The notes beneath the pieces were generated by a model that saw nothing but the letters and a program-made list of their open reading frames with translations, made no database searches and had not been told where the DNA came from. Made by a program: the position numbers and the translations under genes. A DNA stretch of 64,000 bases from Gnetum montanum (lineage: Eukaryota > Streptophyta > Gnetopsida > Gnetales > Gnetaceae): contig MNCI01016353.1 of the NCBI GenBank assembly GCA_015680685.1, forward strand, positions 621,168 to 685,167. Direction: 5' to 3'. Shown here one piece after another: positions 47,101-58,929 of this stretch (position 1 is the first letter of the stretch; each line of letters begins with the position of its first letter).

Positions 47101-50100
47101 AATAATTTAAGCCATGGCCCTAGTCCTCTACCCCCTTTGTACCAAGCACCCGCTCCGTATCAAGCATCCTCTCCATCCCAGAAGGCAATCGGTTGTCTCA
47201 ATAATATTAGTGATGGCCTTCACGCTAAAGCACCTGCTATAAAGCATTTTTATCCTAATACAAAAAATGAAAGTGGTGGTAAAAAAGGCCTGTCTGATGG
47301 TGCAATAGTGGGCATACCACTTGGAAGTATTATACTAGTGCTCGTGGTTGCATTGGCTGCCACATGTTATGTTTGGAGATCATCCAAAAACTCAAATGAA
47401 TCAAATGGCAACACCATGTCCCGTGGTAGTCCAACGTCAACTGTGCAGATGTTTGAAGAAAGTATAGGTGCTTTTACCAACATTATAATCATTTCATTTT
47501 ATGAAGAGTTTGAGCATGCATTGTCTGTATTTGATATCTATTGTTCCTGGGTATTATTTTATTTATACACTTGCCTTTGCATTGTTTGAAACTGGTTGTT
47601 ACCATATTGTTTATATTATTAAGCAACGGACAGTGAGGCAGACAATGCAGATCCTTGTTATTACTGTTGGTTATAGAATCTAACTTAGGATAGCCAAAAT
47701 AAGCCAGGTAAGTTTTTATGCATGGAATCATCACCCATGCTTCCATGTCCCCATGGGCCCTAGCATTTGCTAATTTTAAAACTATAAAAAACGTTTTTGA
47801 TCTTGCCATGCATTATCATGATGTATGCATGCTTACCATAATGCTAGACAACAATAGGAAGCTAAGAGTGTAGCCTCTTCCCACTGTGACAAGCATCATC
47901 CAATTTACAATACCTTTGTTTAGTATTCAGCTTTTCATAAAAACATAAATATCAGTGGATAAGAAAGATTTAGTGGATGAAAGTATCTAGTGAAAAGAAA
48001 ATGNAACATAAATATCAGTGGATAAGAAAGATTTAGTGGATGAAAGTATCTAGTGAAAAGAAAATGAAAAGTGAAATACTACAACAAAGGTTAACAAAAA
48101 AGAAAAAAACAGGACAACAATATCTGAAGAAAGCAGTAACACCTGCAAATAGGAAAAACTTGTTCCTCCACATCTCTGCTCCAAAGTTACCACTCTATTT
48201 ACACAGCTGTGATAAAATGAATAGCATGGGTTCTCCTAATGGTATCTGCAGACGGTTTTGAAAGCCCAACATACTTAATCTTCCCTTCTTCAACTAACTT
48301 CTTTAAATTCCCCATCTGACTTATCAAACCCACATTAAAAAACAGATCACTTTTTTAAACAAACAAAAACAGAAAGCTAAAATCTAACTTTGTTTGCTAA
48401 ACCATGTTATTATAATTATGGTCATTGTAAAATTGTTTGTGCATGCTGCCAATGTTTGCTCTTGAGTTTAAAGTGAGCTCGTAAAGCATTCTTGCACATA
48501 AAAGGCATGTGGTCATCAAGGATTTGTCATCTTTCTTACCCCAGTATTGTTGTTGAATTGCAAATGCCTCTCTATTGCTGTTGCTATGGCCATTTGCATA
48601 TCCAAACATAATCTGTTTATCCTTTTGGAGACAATGAAATTCCCGTAATTGGTTGGTTGAATGAAGGCTGAGTAGGTTTATGTCATTTTCTTGATTGATT
48701 AACTTAGAATATTGTTTGCTAGTTCATGCTCTCCAAATTACGATAGAAATAATGCATATAATTTCCTACTATGAGCAAAGCATGTATGAAGCTTTTTTAA
48801 GATTACATTATTCTTTTACAACACATCAATATTTTTGTTGAACATGCTCTTTTTGAATTTCGTGTGTAACAGTGGATGTTGAGAGACCACCAAATTCTAT
48901 GTCACAGAGGCTGCCTCCAAGAAGCAATAGCGGCTATGTGGACAAGAGGGAATCTGTTGGTAACAAGATCAATAGTCCCATATGTGCAAAAACATTTTCT
49001 ATGACGGATTTGCTAGTAGCAACTAATTTTTTCAGTCAAGAAAATTTGATTGGAGGGGGAAAGGTGGGCCAAGTTTACAGAGGCGAATTTCCAAATGGAA
49101 AGGTAAAACATATTTGGGTAGACACGCTTATTTATGCACTTTATGTTTCTGTAGCTATATCTGGCACCGGTTTGTGCATATTGCTGAGCATGCCTCTTTT
49201 TCAACACATGATGGCTGTGCATCATGTGTTATCTCTTGCCTTTATTTTTAATAGTTTGCAGCTTTCCACTTTTTCAAGAATTCACTGGTACAACTCCTAA
49301 GAACTTCAAATTAAATTTGAACACCCAAATTGTATGAAACTTGGTGAACATAAAAATTGGCTGATGAGATGGCTTTTGTCCTTGAAATCTTACACTTTAT
49401 TTTAACGGTGGGAGGTGGGACTGATACCATTTTTAGCTTTTTTGAGTAGAATCCAACGCTAGCCAATTCTGCATCCTTAATAATTTAAATATAGTTTATT
49501 TGAGCTGCTCCTTTGTCCCAAAAATCCAATCTCAACTGCATTTCAATTCCCTATGTCCTGAACAATTTCATTCTCAACCCAAATCTGATCTCTGGTGGAA
49601 ATTTGAATAAAATACAGGTGAATCAGTCCTCAGTCCCAGGACCCAGCATTTTGGATTTGATTTTGCCTTTAAAAATTTAAAGTGTGGGAGATTTTGAAAT
49701 GGGGAATGGGCCTCTTGACATCTTGAAACCCACAACCCAGCAAACCAACAGATTGATTTGATTCCGTCTTTATTTCTCTCTGCTTTATGTAATTCTGTCT
49801 TTATTTCATTCTTTGCTTTATTTCTATTAAATATTTTCTTGAGTTCTTGGAAAAGGGAACCCAGAATATCACTTATAGTCTTATACTTAACAGTATAGCA
49901 GTCTGTTAATGACGGTGGCATTGTTAATTTTCAGATTATGGCTGTGAAGAAAATAGAGTGCTGGGCATTATCTGCCAACTCTAATAAAGCTTTCCTAGAA
50001 GCAGTTGCCAATATAGCACAGTTACGACATGAGAACCTCGTTGAGCTTGTTGGCTATTCCATTGAAAATGGGCAACACTTTCTTGTTTATGAATGCTATG

Positions 50101-52319
50101 GCAATGGAAATCTTGAAAACATCTTACATGGTGGTGATGACAGTAGCCAGACATTGACTTGGAATTGTCGTGTGAAGATTGCACTTGGCATAGCCAAGGC
50201 TCTGCAGTGAGTTTTCGTTTTTCTAAACCCGTTGAATATATCATTTATTTATTCTGCACAAGGGATCAACAATACAGGCTACAATGTTTTGGTTTGGCAG
50301 ATATCTGCACGAGGTTTGTACGCCTTCTATTGTGCACAAAAACTTTAAGGCGGCAAACATTTTGCTCGATGACAATCTCTACCCACATCTATCAGACTCT
50401 GGAGTAGCCACATGTACTCTTAGAGCAGAGTGCCAGGTGCTGTAGTTTTCATATTTATAGTATGCATACAACAGGATTTTGATACAATCAGACACATTGA
50501 CATTACATAGTTTATTTGCAGGTCCCTACACATATCCTGAATTCTTTTGGGAACAGTGCTCCTGAACATGCAATGGCAGGAATGTACACTACAAAGAGTG
50601 ATATATACAGTTTTGGCGTTGTCCTACTTGAGCTTCTCACTGGAAGAATGCCCTTTGATTGGTATGTATCAATTGCCTGCTGATCCTGCCTCTCAGAAAT
50701 CCTCTCACAGATATTTTTTATGGCCAAAGCAAAAATGTAATGTCAAGAACATATCAGCAAAATAATCTGCGAATATGTTTAAATTCCTAACATATCTCCA
50801 TGTACCGAACTGTCTCAAATACTACTTCAGGGAGTGTATTAAGCACCAATCAAATTAGCCCTTTGTGTGTTGTAAAACACTTCTCTAGCTTTTTCTATGA
50901 TCTTGACTTAGCTTAAAAAACATTTGCATTTAAAAAAGAATTGATGTTACTGTAGTTTGTGTATTAATCATGAATTAAGTTGAGACAAGGCTAAGATGAT
51001 CATCAAGCACAAATCAAACTAACCCTTAGTGTGCTAGCTTAACTAAAAGAAACTGCCTTCAATTTTTTAATGTTTCAAAATAAGATCTAAAATTGTAATT
51101 ACATCCCTGCTGCATTCGAATATGGTTAACAAAAGCAGGGCATTATAATGCATTTATGCATAAAAAGACATAGTCAGGACTTACAGACGAACCAGGAGGT
51201 TCTACACATTTTTTTCGGAAGTAGCTTTCTCATTCATCCTTCCAGGCAAAGCATCTGTAATGAAAATCTTATTGCAAAAATTCGGCATATTCCCCATATT
51301 TATTTTTTCAACCAGTAGCAGCAGCTGTTTTCATCTGAGTTCCTACAAAAATAGACCACATTACATGCACATCCTCATATCCACAAGACCTTACATCCTC
51401 ACAGAATGTAGATTCCCTTCTTTGTAATCACACCAAAAAACAATTATAGATCAGAGAATCCACTTTTAATACCAGCTATTTATTCCTTGTTTGCAATCTT
51501 TTCATGTTGTAACATGAATAAGCAGAATAGGCATGAAAATCAAATAAAAATGCATGCACTACTACTCACTGTTTTTGTGACCAAAAGGGAAACTTGTGTG
51601 CAGTTTCCTCCAAATCTTGTTGAAAGGATGCATGATCTTCTGAACCCAAAAGTTGGAGCTGCCCATTCTAGCCACCAGCCTTCCCTGACACTGCAAACAC
51701 AAAAATTGAAACGCTAAGAATACAAACCCACAAAATATGACTAGGGTGGGAAAAAAAAGAGAAGCAGAAGAAGATAGGCATGGCTTGGCATTTTATATAT
51801 AGTCTTAGTTCATTCTGATCTCTCTGCTAGCACTGTTTTCGAGGGGTGTTTTCTTTGTTTATTTTATTTCATACTGCTCTTTTGCCAATGAAGTTATAAA
51901 TCAATGTGTTTTTCCGGGTTGATTTTACTTTGATCTTTTCACCATTGCAGTTCCAAGCGCCAGTCTGAACAATCCCTCGTCAAATGGGCAGTTCCCAAAC
52001 TTCATGATATGGATGCACTGGCAAAAATGGTTGATCCAGCATTAAAAGGAATCTATCTCGCAAAATCTGTTTCCATCTTCGCAGATATAATATCTATGTG
52101 TCTTCAAGTAAGATAAATGTGTTCTGTTTCTAGTGTAAGAAAATCATAATTATCATTTAGTAAGATAAAACGAATCTGAAATTCTTGTATTTTTTATGGC
52201 AGCCGGAGCCAGAATTCAGGCCTCTAATGTCTGACGTGGTGCACATTCTTAGTTGTTTGGTGCAACGTGCTAGTAACAGAAGAATGTCAAGCGAACAAGT
52301 GGGAGTAGGTTCAATGTAA
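41120..52319 (+). CDS. SRF-like: STRUBBELIG-receptor-family LRR receptor-like kinase
   Basis: 16 exons: 41120-41216, 43558-43738 (contains a spurious 48-bp duplication; real length 133), 43865-43936, 44041-44106, 44208-44279, 44360-44431, 46339-46410, 46519-46584, 46841-46906, 47001-47467, 48873-49102, 49935-50206, 50301-50436, 50522-50661, 51951-52107, 52203-52319. All junctions are GT-AG and phases agree, giving 744 residues. Domains: signal peptide (1-32), LRR N-cap [16 protein letters not shown], six LRRs on 66/72-nt exons (77-238), proline-rich linker, transmembrane helix (about 339-364), kinase (about 446-710). The kinase keeps the glycine loop, Lys476 (AVKK), Glu493 and APE (620-622), but has HKN (574-576) for HRD and DSG (594-596) for DFG. 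STRUBBELIG itself is a reported atypical, probably inactive, kinase controlling tissue morphogenesis at the plasma membrane; a similar signalling role is inferred. Confidence 0.93.
41241..41920 (-). pseudogene. Receptor-kinase pseudogene antisense in intron 1
   Basis: On the minus strand, a segment [20 protein letters not shown] (about 41850-41790) resembles the FSYEELKAAT motif that begins RLK kinase domains. After a frame change, 41747-41241 reads [48 protein letters not shown] and [18 protein letters not shown]. These correspond to subdomains V-IX, closest by eye to LysM-type RLKs (LYK4/5 style). The N-lobe with the glycine loop and the AxK lysine is missing. HRD reads HMNVKPSN (normally HKDIKSSN) and DFG reads NFA. 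It is a truncated, dead duplicate lying wholly within intron 1 of the SRF-like gene. Confidence 0.8.
42399..42524 (+). repeat. Three-copy 45-bp tandem repeat in intron 1
   Basis: Units TTTCTTGCTTTGCCATACAA followed by TAAAACATAAAG and a GCTGTGCAATA linker, starting at 42401, 42446 and 42492. Confidence 0.85.
43551..43644. other. Assembly join in exon 2: N with 46-bp duplicated flanks
   Basis: 43551-43596 (TGTGTAGTGAAAGCATTGGA to GAATTCAC) recurs exactly at 43599-43644 around an N at 43597. The acceptor TGTGTAG is duplicated too. Taken literally, exon 2 gains 48 nt and repeats 16 residues ([13 protein letters not shown] twice). Family members have this stretch once, so the duplicate is presumably artefactual. 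Confidence 0.88.
47011..47190 (+). repeat. 90-bp direct duplication in SRF-like exon 10
   Basis: Two 90-bp copies, nearly identical, encode [20 protein letters not shown] plus [10 protein letters not shown] twice, in frame, in the proline-rich segment between the LRRs and the transmembrane helix. Confidence 0.92.
47942..48066. other. Assembly join in intron 10: N with 62-bp duplicated flanks
   Basis: 47942-48003 recurs exactly at 48005-48066 around N at 48004. Same signature as the joins at 19994 and 43597; it does not touch coding sequence. Confidence 0.9.
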
Positions 52320-55300
52320 TTAAGACCATGTAAATCATTTTGGATTATGGAAAATGAGATTTATGCTAACTTAGTGAATGTAGGACATGTGAAATTAGAG
52401 AATGGTTAGCCACAATCACTAGGTGACCTTAGATAATTCCATTTCCTTCTTACCCTCAAGTGTGATGATCCATGGCTGTCCTGTGAGCAACAGGGCGAAG
52501 TGAGTTCCTCTCCACTTGAGAATCCTTAGCTACTCAGGAGACCTGCTATGATGCCATCTACATTATACATCTACTTTATACTTAAAAGGCACATGCACGA
52601 GGGTTGAACTGCACCATGGGCAAAGTTTCCAAAAGGACCATGTTCCTTGGTAGTGCAGCTAATCGGCCAGACTCGTGTTGGAATTTCTACCTTAAGAATG
52701 AAGTGCACCATGAGCAAAGTTTCCTCTGAAAAAAAAAATGAGGACCATGTTCATTGGCAGTGTAATAAGTTCTTAAGTGTGATGGGGTCTGGCAGCAATC
52801 CTTACCTTAATCTTTTATTCCCTATAATAAAGGAATCTAAGGAAAAATCTGAAAGTTGTGGCTAGCCATTTTATAAAGAATCATGTCTTTTTCATGAAGT
52901 TTAGTATGAGTCTTGTGAATTTTAGTACAAGGCTATTTGTAAATCATTTTTAAGGGATATCAATGACCCAGCTGTTCATTGTGAATCATTTTGCAAGTCC
53001 AGTCCTCATGGATTATTAGTGAAAGCCATTTGTAAAGGTTTTTAATTCTTTTCTTTTTGGAAAAAAAAATACCAAAAAGATGGGGCACCAAATGTTGAAT
53101 AGTTTTGCATTTTCATGCGAATTGTAGTGGATAATATTTATATACAAATGCAGAAATGTTTTATATTTGCAGGCAAATTCTAAAGCTCCATTGTTGTAGC
53201 TTTTACCATGTAATACATGATGGAAACTTCTTACCCAAATTGGGTATAAATTGCAATACTAGATGGATTGGCTGTGTTTTATTTTGAGAATTATCCGTAT
53301 TAGTTCTTATGAGAGTTAGTGTGAGGTACTATCTATGTTAAATATCATTAGTGTGAGGAATTATTAATATTTTCATTAAGCAAAACATAAAATATATTTG
53401 GTTTCTGGAACAGTGATTTTGGTAGTCCTTTTGGTTGTAGCATGGGAGTAGTGAGTAGTGGTTTGTGCTTTTATATTTGGTCATTTTATGTTATGAATGT
53501 CTCTGTTTCAGTTTGTTATATATGATAAGTCTAGGTAGAGATCTATTCTCATTATCAGGCCTTGTGTCTACCATATGCAGAATATGTTCTTAGGAATTTT
53601 TATAGCTTTTTTTTTTCTTGTATGTATGCCTAATTATATAAAAGGTCGATTGTCACTCTGGAATAATTCATCTTTTGAAATGATAGAATGCTTGCTGTAT
53701 TGTTGTTTCCATCAAACCAAAAAAAGGGCAATGCAGAATGAAAGAATGTTAGTTTACCTTTGCCATCAGTACACACAAATATTCCATGTTTTTAGCAAGC
53801 CAACCTAATATAATCTTTCAATCTTTTTCATTTCTATGACTTAGGCTTTTTGAAAAACAGTTAAGCTTTCATGACAAGTTGCAACTAGAGGCAGATTGTT
53901 TCTTATTCATCCTCCAAGTCAGACCAGAGATGGAACAGGGAACTTGGAGTGGCCCATTTAATTCTCTTGATGTTTGTGGGAAGATTACCATGCAAGTTGA
54001 TTGTGTAGGCCATGTGTCAATGTTGCCAAATTTCTTGCTTGCCAAGCAACTAATAGTAGAAGACATAAAGATCCCATGAAGCAAGAGGATAATGAATGAA
54101 AATGATTTATGTTGTTTCTGATGTTACCCAAAAGGCAACTTGTAAAAACTCCTTTGTGATTGAGTTTTTTTAAGAGGATAGTCTTTACTGATGCCCCCCT
54201 ACACATGGAGAGTTAACACATTGTTAACTGTAAAATTTACACAACAATTCATGGGTATGAGTTTACTTGTCATTGTTCTTCATGAGTTCTGGGTAGTTAA
54301 AGCCATTTTATCTTGATTTTGTGAAGTGTTAAAATTTGTGAGTTATTAGAAAATGCGAGAGTAAACTAAACTCACCTTGCATGCTTCATGTGCAAAACTC
54401 ACCCTACTTGCATGCTTCATGTGCAAAGAGAGAAGACATGAACCTGATATGATTGCTAAGTAAGGATTCATGAAGTACAAAACTTAGCTTATGTGAGTTC
54501 TATTGCGATGTTTATATGTAAGAAAAAGCACTTGTGTTATTGAATTTTGTAAAGAGAATATTCTATGGTGATATCTATACTTTAAACATGTTTTTAAGGT
54601 AGCATAGGAGATTGGTATAGGGTGTTAAACTCAGAATTTTAGGGTGCAAATTGTGCAAGCTCACCAACTAATTTATAACTTGTGATTGTGTTATTGTGTT
54701 ACTAGAGTTAGATTTTGTAGTTCACTTGCACAACATCCTCATACAATGTTTGCAAGCAAATGTTAAATTTAATAGGTCATATACTCAAGTTTGTAAACTA
54801 TAAAATGATATCTTGCAAAGTTTGAACTCATTAACAATTGTTTCATTTTAAAATATTATAATGAACTTATTGGTAGAATTGTAAATTATATACACCATTG
54901 AGAATTGAAAATGTGATTTCATATTAAAGATACTTTAACAAGAAGCTCACTAATAATTAGTTTGGTCTTGTGGTTGGTGCACATTATTTAAAAGACCAAA
55001 GATCAATTCTACATACTAACATAAAGTTATTTGAGTTATATCACATGCTTAATCATGAGGACAAAGTACCAAAAACAACATGGAAAGGAATAACTTTCCA
55101 ATTTTAGTGATGTCTAGGAAGTAGAGAGCATCAAAACATTTCAAAAGGGTTTCATATCTACCTTCTATGATTTTATATCAACATTACCATAAAATGATCA
55201 TGACTTGTAGCCATGTTCTTCTTATTTCCATTGATGATGATGACAATGGCACAATTGTGACTTGGAATCTTATCATGGTCCATAAAAGATTTTTTGTGTT

Positions 55301-57873
55301 TTGTTTGTGTTCATCCTACAAGTTATTAGTTCATCATGACTCACAGTGACCTGGTGGTTGACAATCATGATCCTATCATAACTCATGGTATTTCTATCTT
55401 GACTATCTCTCCCTATTTTCAAGAAGTTCTTCTACTCTCTGAGTCATTTTAGTTGTCTACCATGTATCAGTACATCTAGGAAAGTCTTTGATATATATAT
55501 ATATATATAAAGGAAAGAAAGAAAGAAAGAAAGAAAGAAAAAACCACGTACTAGGGTTTATCTCAAGTTGTAGAAAGTAAAGTCTAATACAACTGTATAA
55601 CAAAGATATCAATTCAATTTCTAAGCATAAATTGATTTTTATAATGTGATTTATGATTGATGCTAACACTAATGCATGGTTGATGTAACTTTTGCTTGTA
55701 TTGACCTAATATCTTCCACATCTTCAACATCTTCATGTGTTCATAAATTGTTGCCAGAGGCAGTAAGCACTTGTAACTTCAATAGTTTATGGAACACCAC
55801 TTGAGGTAGTGGCCATCATCATAATATTAGCTCATAGACCACCACTTAAGAAAATGCTCATCTTCATTGACATTAAAAAACCTCCTTATCTTCACAAATT
55901 ATTGCTTGAAGTAGTAGACCATTGTTATCATATTCTTTGTTAGCTCATAAACTATTGCTTGAGGTAGTGAGCCTCTAAAGATCAAATCTCTTATCATGGT
56001 TTTATTTTCCTTATCTTTTTATTTAGATTATTGTTACTAACATTCTTGATAGTGGTTTGTTATGATTAAGTATGGCCGATTAAATAATTATGATAATAAT
56101 GACCAACAGTTAAGATTTTATTAATTATGTAATTATTATGATTATCAATTATAATGTAAAGTGATTCTAATTATAGGATTAAGCTTTATCTCTTTCATTA
56201 GATACCACATCTTTTCTTAATAGAAGTCTTAGTTTAAGCAATGTAGAAATATTCTTAAACATCCTACTTAGTTTAATATTTTACTTTTCTTAAAATAATA
56301 TTAAATATTTTTAAGTATGTTCTATATTTATTTACAAGCTCATTGTCTTATATGTTAAAATGTGAGTTTTCAATAATGGTTGAAATATCATTATTCTATT
56401 CTTTTTTTATTTCAATATTTTATATATGTTTTTTTAACAATTTTGATTTATCTCATATCTAGTTTGTTTATTATTGTTGTTTGTTTGTTTTGGTTAATGA
56501 TAGTTTTACTTTTATTTTTTTCTTCTTTTCCCATATAACTAGCCATTTTTATTATTTTAAAACTAACCATTACTCCTACATCTCAATTAGCCATTAACTA
56601 TAATGCTATTTACTCTCTTTCTAATCCTTGATAAATCAATTGCAAATGATGATAAAATTAGATTCAAAATGAGTAATAAAGAAATAATATCCAAGTTATG
56701 GATGGCATAAAGAATTCTTATATGTTTTCTTGTACTATAGGTAATTAAATGCCTTACTCTCTAGGGACTAATCTTTTGTGTATATGCAAAGTGCACAATG
56801 AAAGCTTTGGAGCAAGAACTAGTTGTTTACATAATACAGTTTAACCTATACCTAGGCTAGCTAGGCATTACATAAAAGGAAAATATCATACAAAATAAAA
56901 TGTTAGAAACAAAATAATAAATAAGTGAAAATTAAATAATAGCACAATGGAATAAAAAAAAATCTAGTGGTGCATAACAAGAGAATTTCTTAGGGAAACT
57001 ATCCTGAGTGGAAAAATAAAAATAAACCAAAATAAATAAAAGCAATAGCCCTCCAATGCAAAGGTGCCCTCTTCACTATCATCAATTCTACATAAAAGAT
57101 CCCTATACATTCATTCCTAATGCCTAAAGAATCATAATGAAATCAATAGTGATATAAAATATATCTAGAAAATATCAAATAGTACATGGATCTTTCTATT
57201 GCCCAAAATAAGCAATGTTAATTTGTACAAAACAATGTTCAGTTTGCATAGCCAAAGAATTGTAGTCCAAAAGGATCATAGACAGTAAATAAAAAAAATA
57301 ACATGAACAAGTAAATAGTCATAACCTACACCAAAGATAGATAAATAAAACAATACTCATTGTATGAGCCAATGAGTATTAACTTTCAAACTAGAACTCA
57401 TGTACCAACAACAACAAAATGTCACATAAATTGTCATACTCTAAAATCTTACATAGATATAATTATTTAATTTAAAGCTATCAAATGCATTTTAAAAATG
57501 AAAATGAATTAAATAATATTTATATCTAATTAAAAAAAAAAAGAAACTTTACGCATCATTTCACAAATACACCAAAAACATAGATCCAAACTTAGATTCT
57601 AGAAATATGTCTTCCCAAATATAATTTTATTAATGTGCTATCTAAAAACCAAAATACACATAAACCTTAACAAATCCAAATCGAGAAGTATTGTAATCAA
57701 TTTCCCTACTTGTAATGAAGTGCTACTTTCAAAACCCTAATATGACTAAGATCTCCTAGTGTGGCTCTAACCCCGAGTGAAGGCATGAGATCAATAATTG
57801 AATCTAAGAGAAATTTAGAAATGGAAACCTAGAAGGGTAAAAATAGGCAACTTACACAAATCTGGAAAGGTTT
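52320..57873. other. AT-rich intergenic region
   Basis: 5.5 kb between the SRF-like stop and element E. The first few hundred bases must hold the 3' untranslated region; I cannot place the poly(A) site. Short frames (for example 53575-53808 and 53879-54079) show no motifs. No gene, RNA gene or LTR termini recognised. Confidence 0.55.
55491..55540 (+). repeat. (AT)n-(GAAA)n compound microsatellite
   Basis: About nine AT units (55491-55509) followed by about seven GAAA units (55513-55540). Confidence 0.9.
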
Positions 57874-58767
57874 TGATGAAGCATCAAAGTGTCATGTCAA
57901 TGGGCCATCATTGATGTGGCCTTTTCGACGTAGCCTCATCAACGTGATGTTGCCTCGTCGATGTAGCGTTTGCTACGTTTATGGGCCCTGTTGATGCAGC
58001 TCCACAATACAGTCTATAAATATGCACTTGCCAGCTGTGTTTATGAAATGTCTTATCATAGTTGTAGTAGAGTTCTTGTAGTTTTGTCATTTGAGAGTTA
58101 GAATATTTTTCTGAGTGCCCACAACAGGAGTTAGAAAGTGTACGGATCTTTATTTGAGCATTGATGCACCTGAGCACACTAGTGTGAATGACAATAATGA
58201 TGAGCCTTTCAATCAAACCTTGTAGCACTTGGAATAGATTAATGATTTATTTCTGCATGTACTGTTTTCATTAATTACATGATTAATTAAGATAAGTAAG
58301 ATTTTTATTAATTAACTAATTAAGTTAAATAAATTAAACACATAAGTATGACTACTTTGAGCATAACATACAGTGCTTGGTAATCCCAGCAACACTTAAT
58401 GCTTGGTAACCCAACAGTGTTATATGCATTCAAGATGTGTACAGAAAGTGGGACCGGATGCTTATGTTAGGAGAGTTAATTATTAATTAGCAATAAAATT
58501 AGTTAAATTGGTTAATAAATTGAGTTTCAGCTTGTTATCAATCATAGGCAAATAAAATATAAAATAATAAAAATCATGTGCCCTAATTACACTTAACCAT
58601 ACAACTAAGCTTCACAAGTGTAGTTGGGAAGACAATGATTGTCACGATTAGATTTCACCTCCTAAAATCATCGTACTTAGGAACTTCAGGTTTGCCGAAT
58701 TCAATTAGATTATGCGTGAATGCTTGTAATTCGTATGGTTGGGCGTAGGTATACTCACTGCTCATCA
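57874..58767 (+). repeat. 5' LTR of element E
   Basis: Starts TGATGAAGCATCAAAGTG and ends GGGCGTAGGTATACTCACTG plus CTCATCA. U3 contains GATGTGGCC, CATCAACGTGATG and CGTCGATGTAG modules. TATAAATA is at 58015-58022. Confidence 0.85.
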
Positions 58768-58768
58768 T

Positions 58769-58786
58769 TGGTGCCATTTTTGGGGA
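58769..58786 (+). other. Primer-binding site of element E (tRNA-Asp)
   Basis: TGGTGCCATTTTTGGGGA one base after the LTR, a decayed form of TGGCGCCGTTGCCGGGGA. Confidence 0.85.
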
Positions 58787-58929
58787 CCTTTAGCTTGTAC
58801 GTGCGCTATCTAGGACTTAGTGAAAAATTATGCAACATCATTGGAACGAATCCTAAAGTCATATCATACATTAAAATAACTACAATAATTCGAAGAAAGA
58901 ACACTACATTTTTTCTCTTCTAATACAAG

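Noticed and set aside
53575-54084. Short frames downstream of the SRF-like gene
   Set aside because: No motifs and no exon structure or neighbouring homology.
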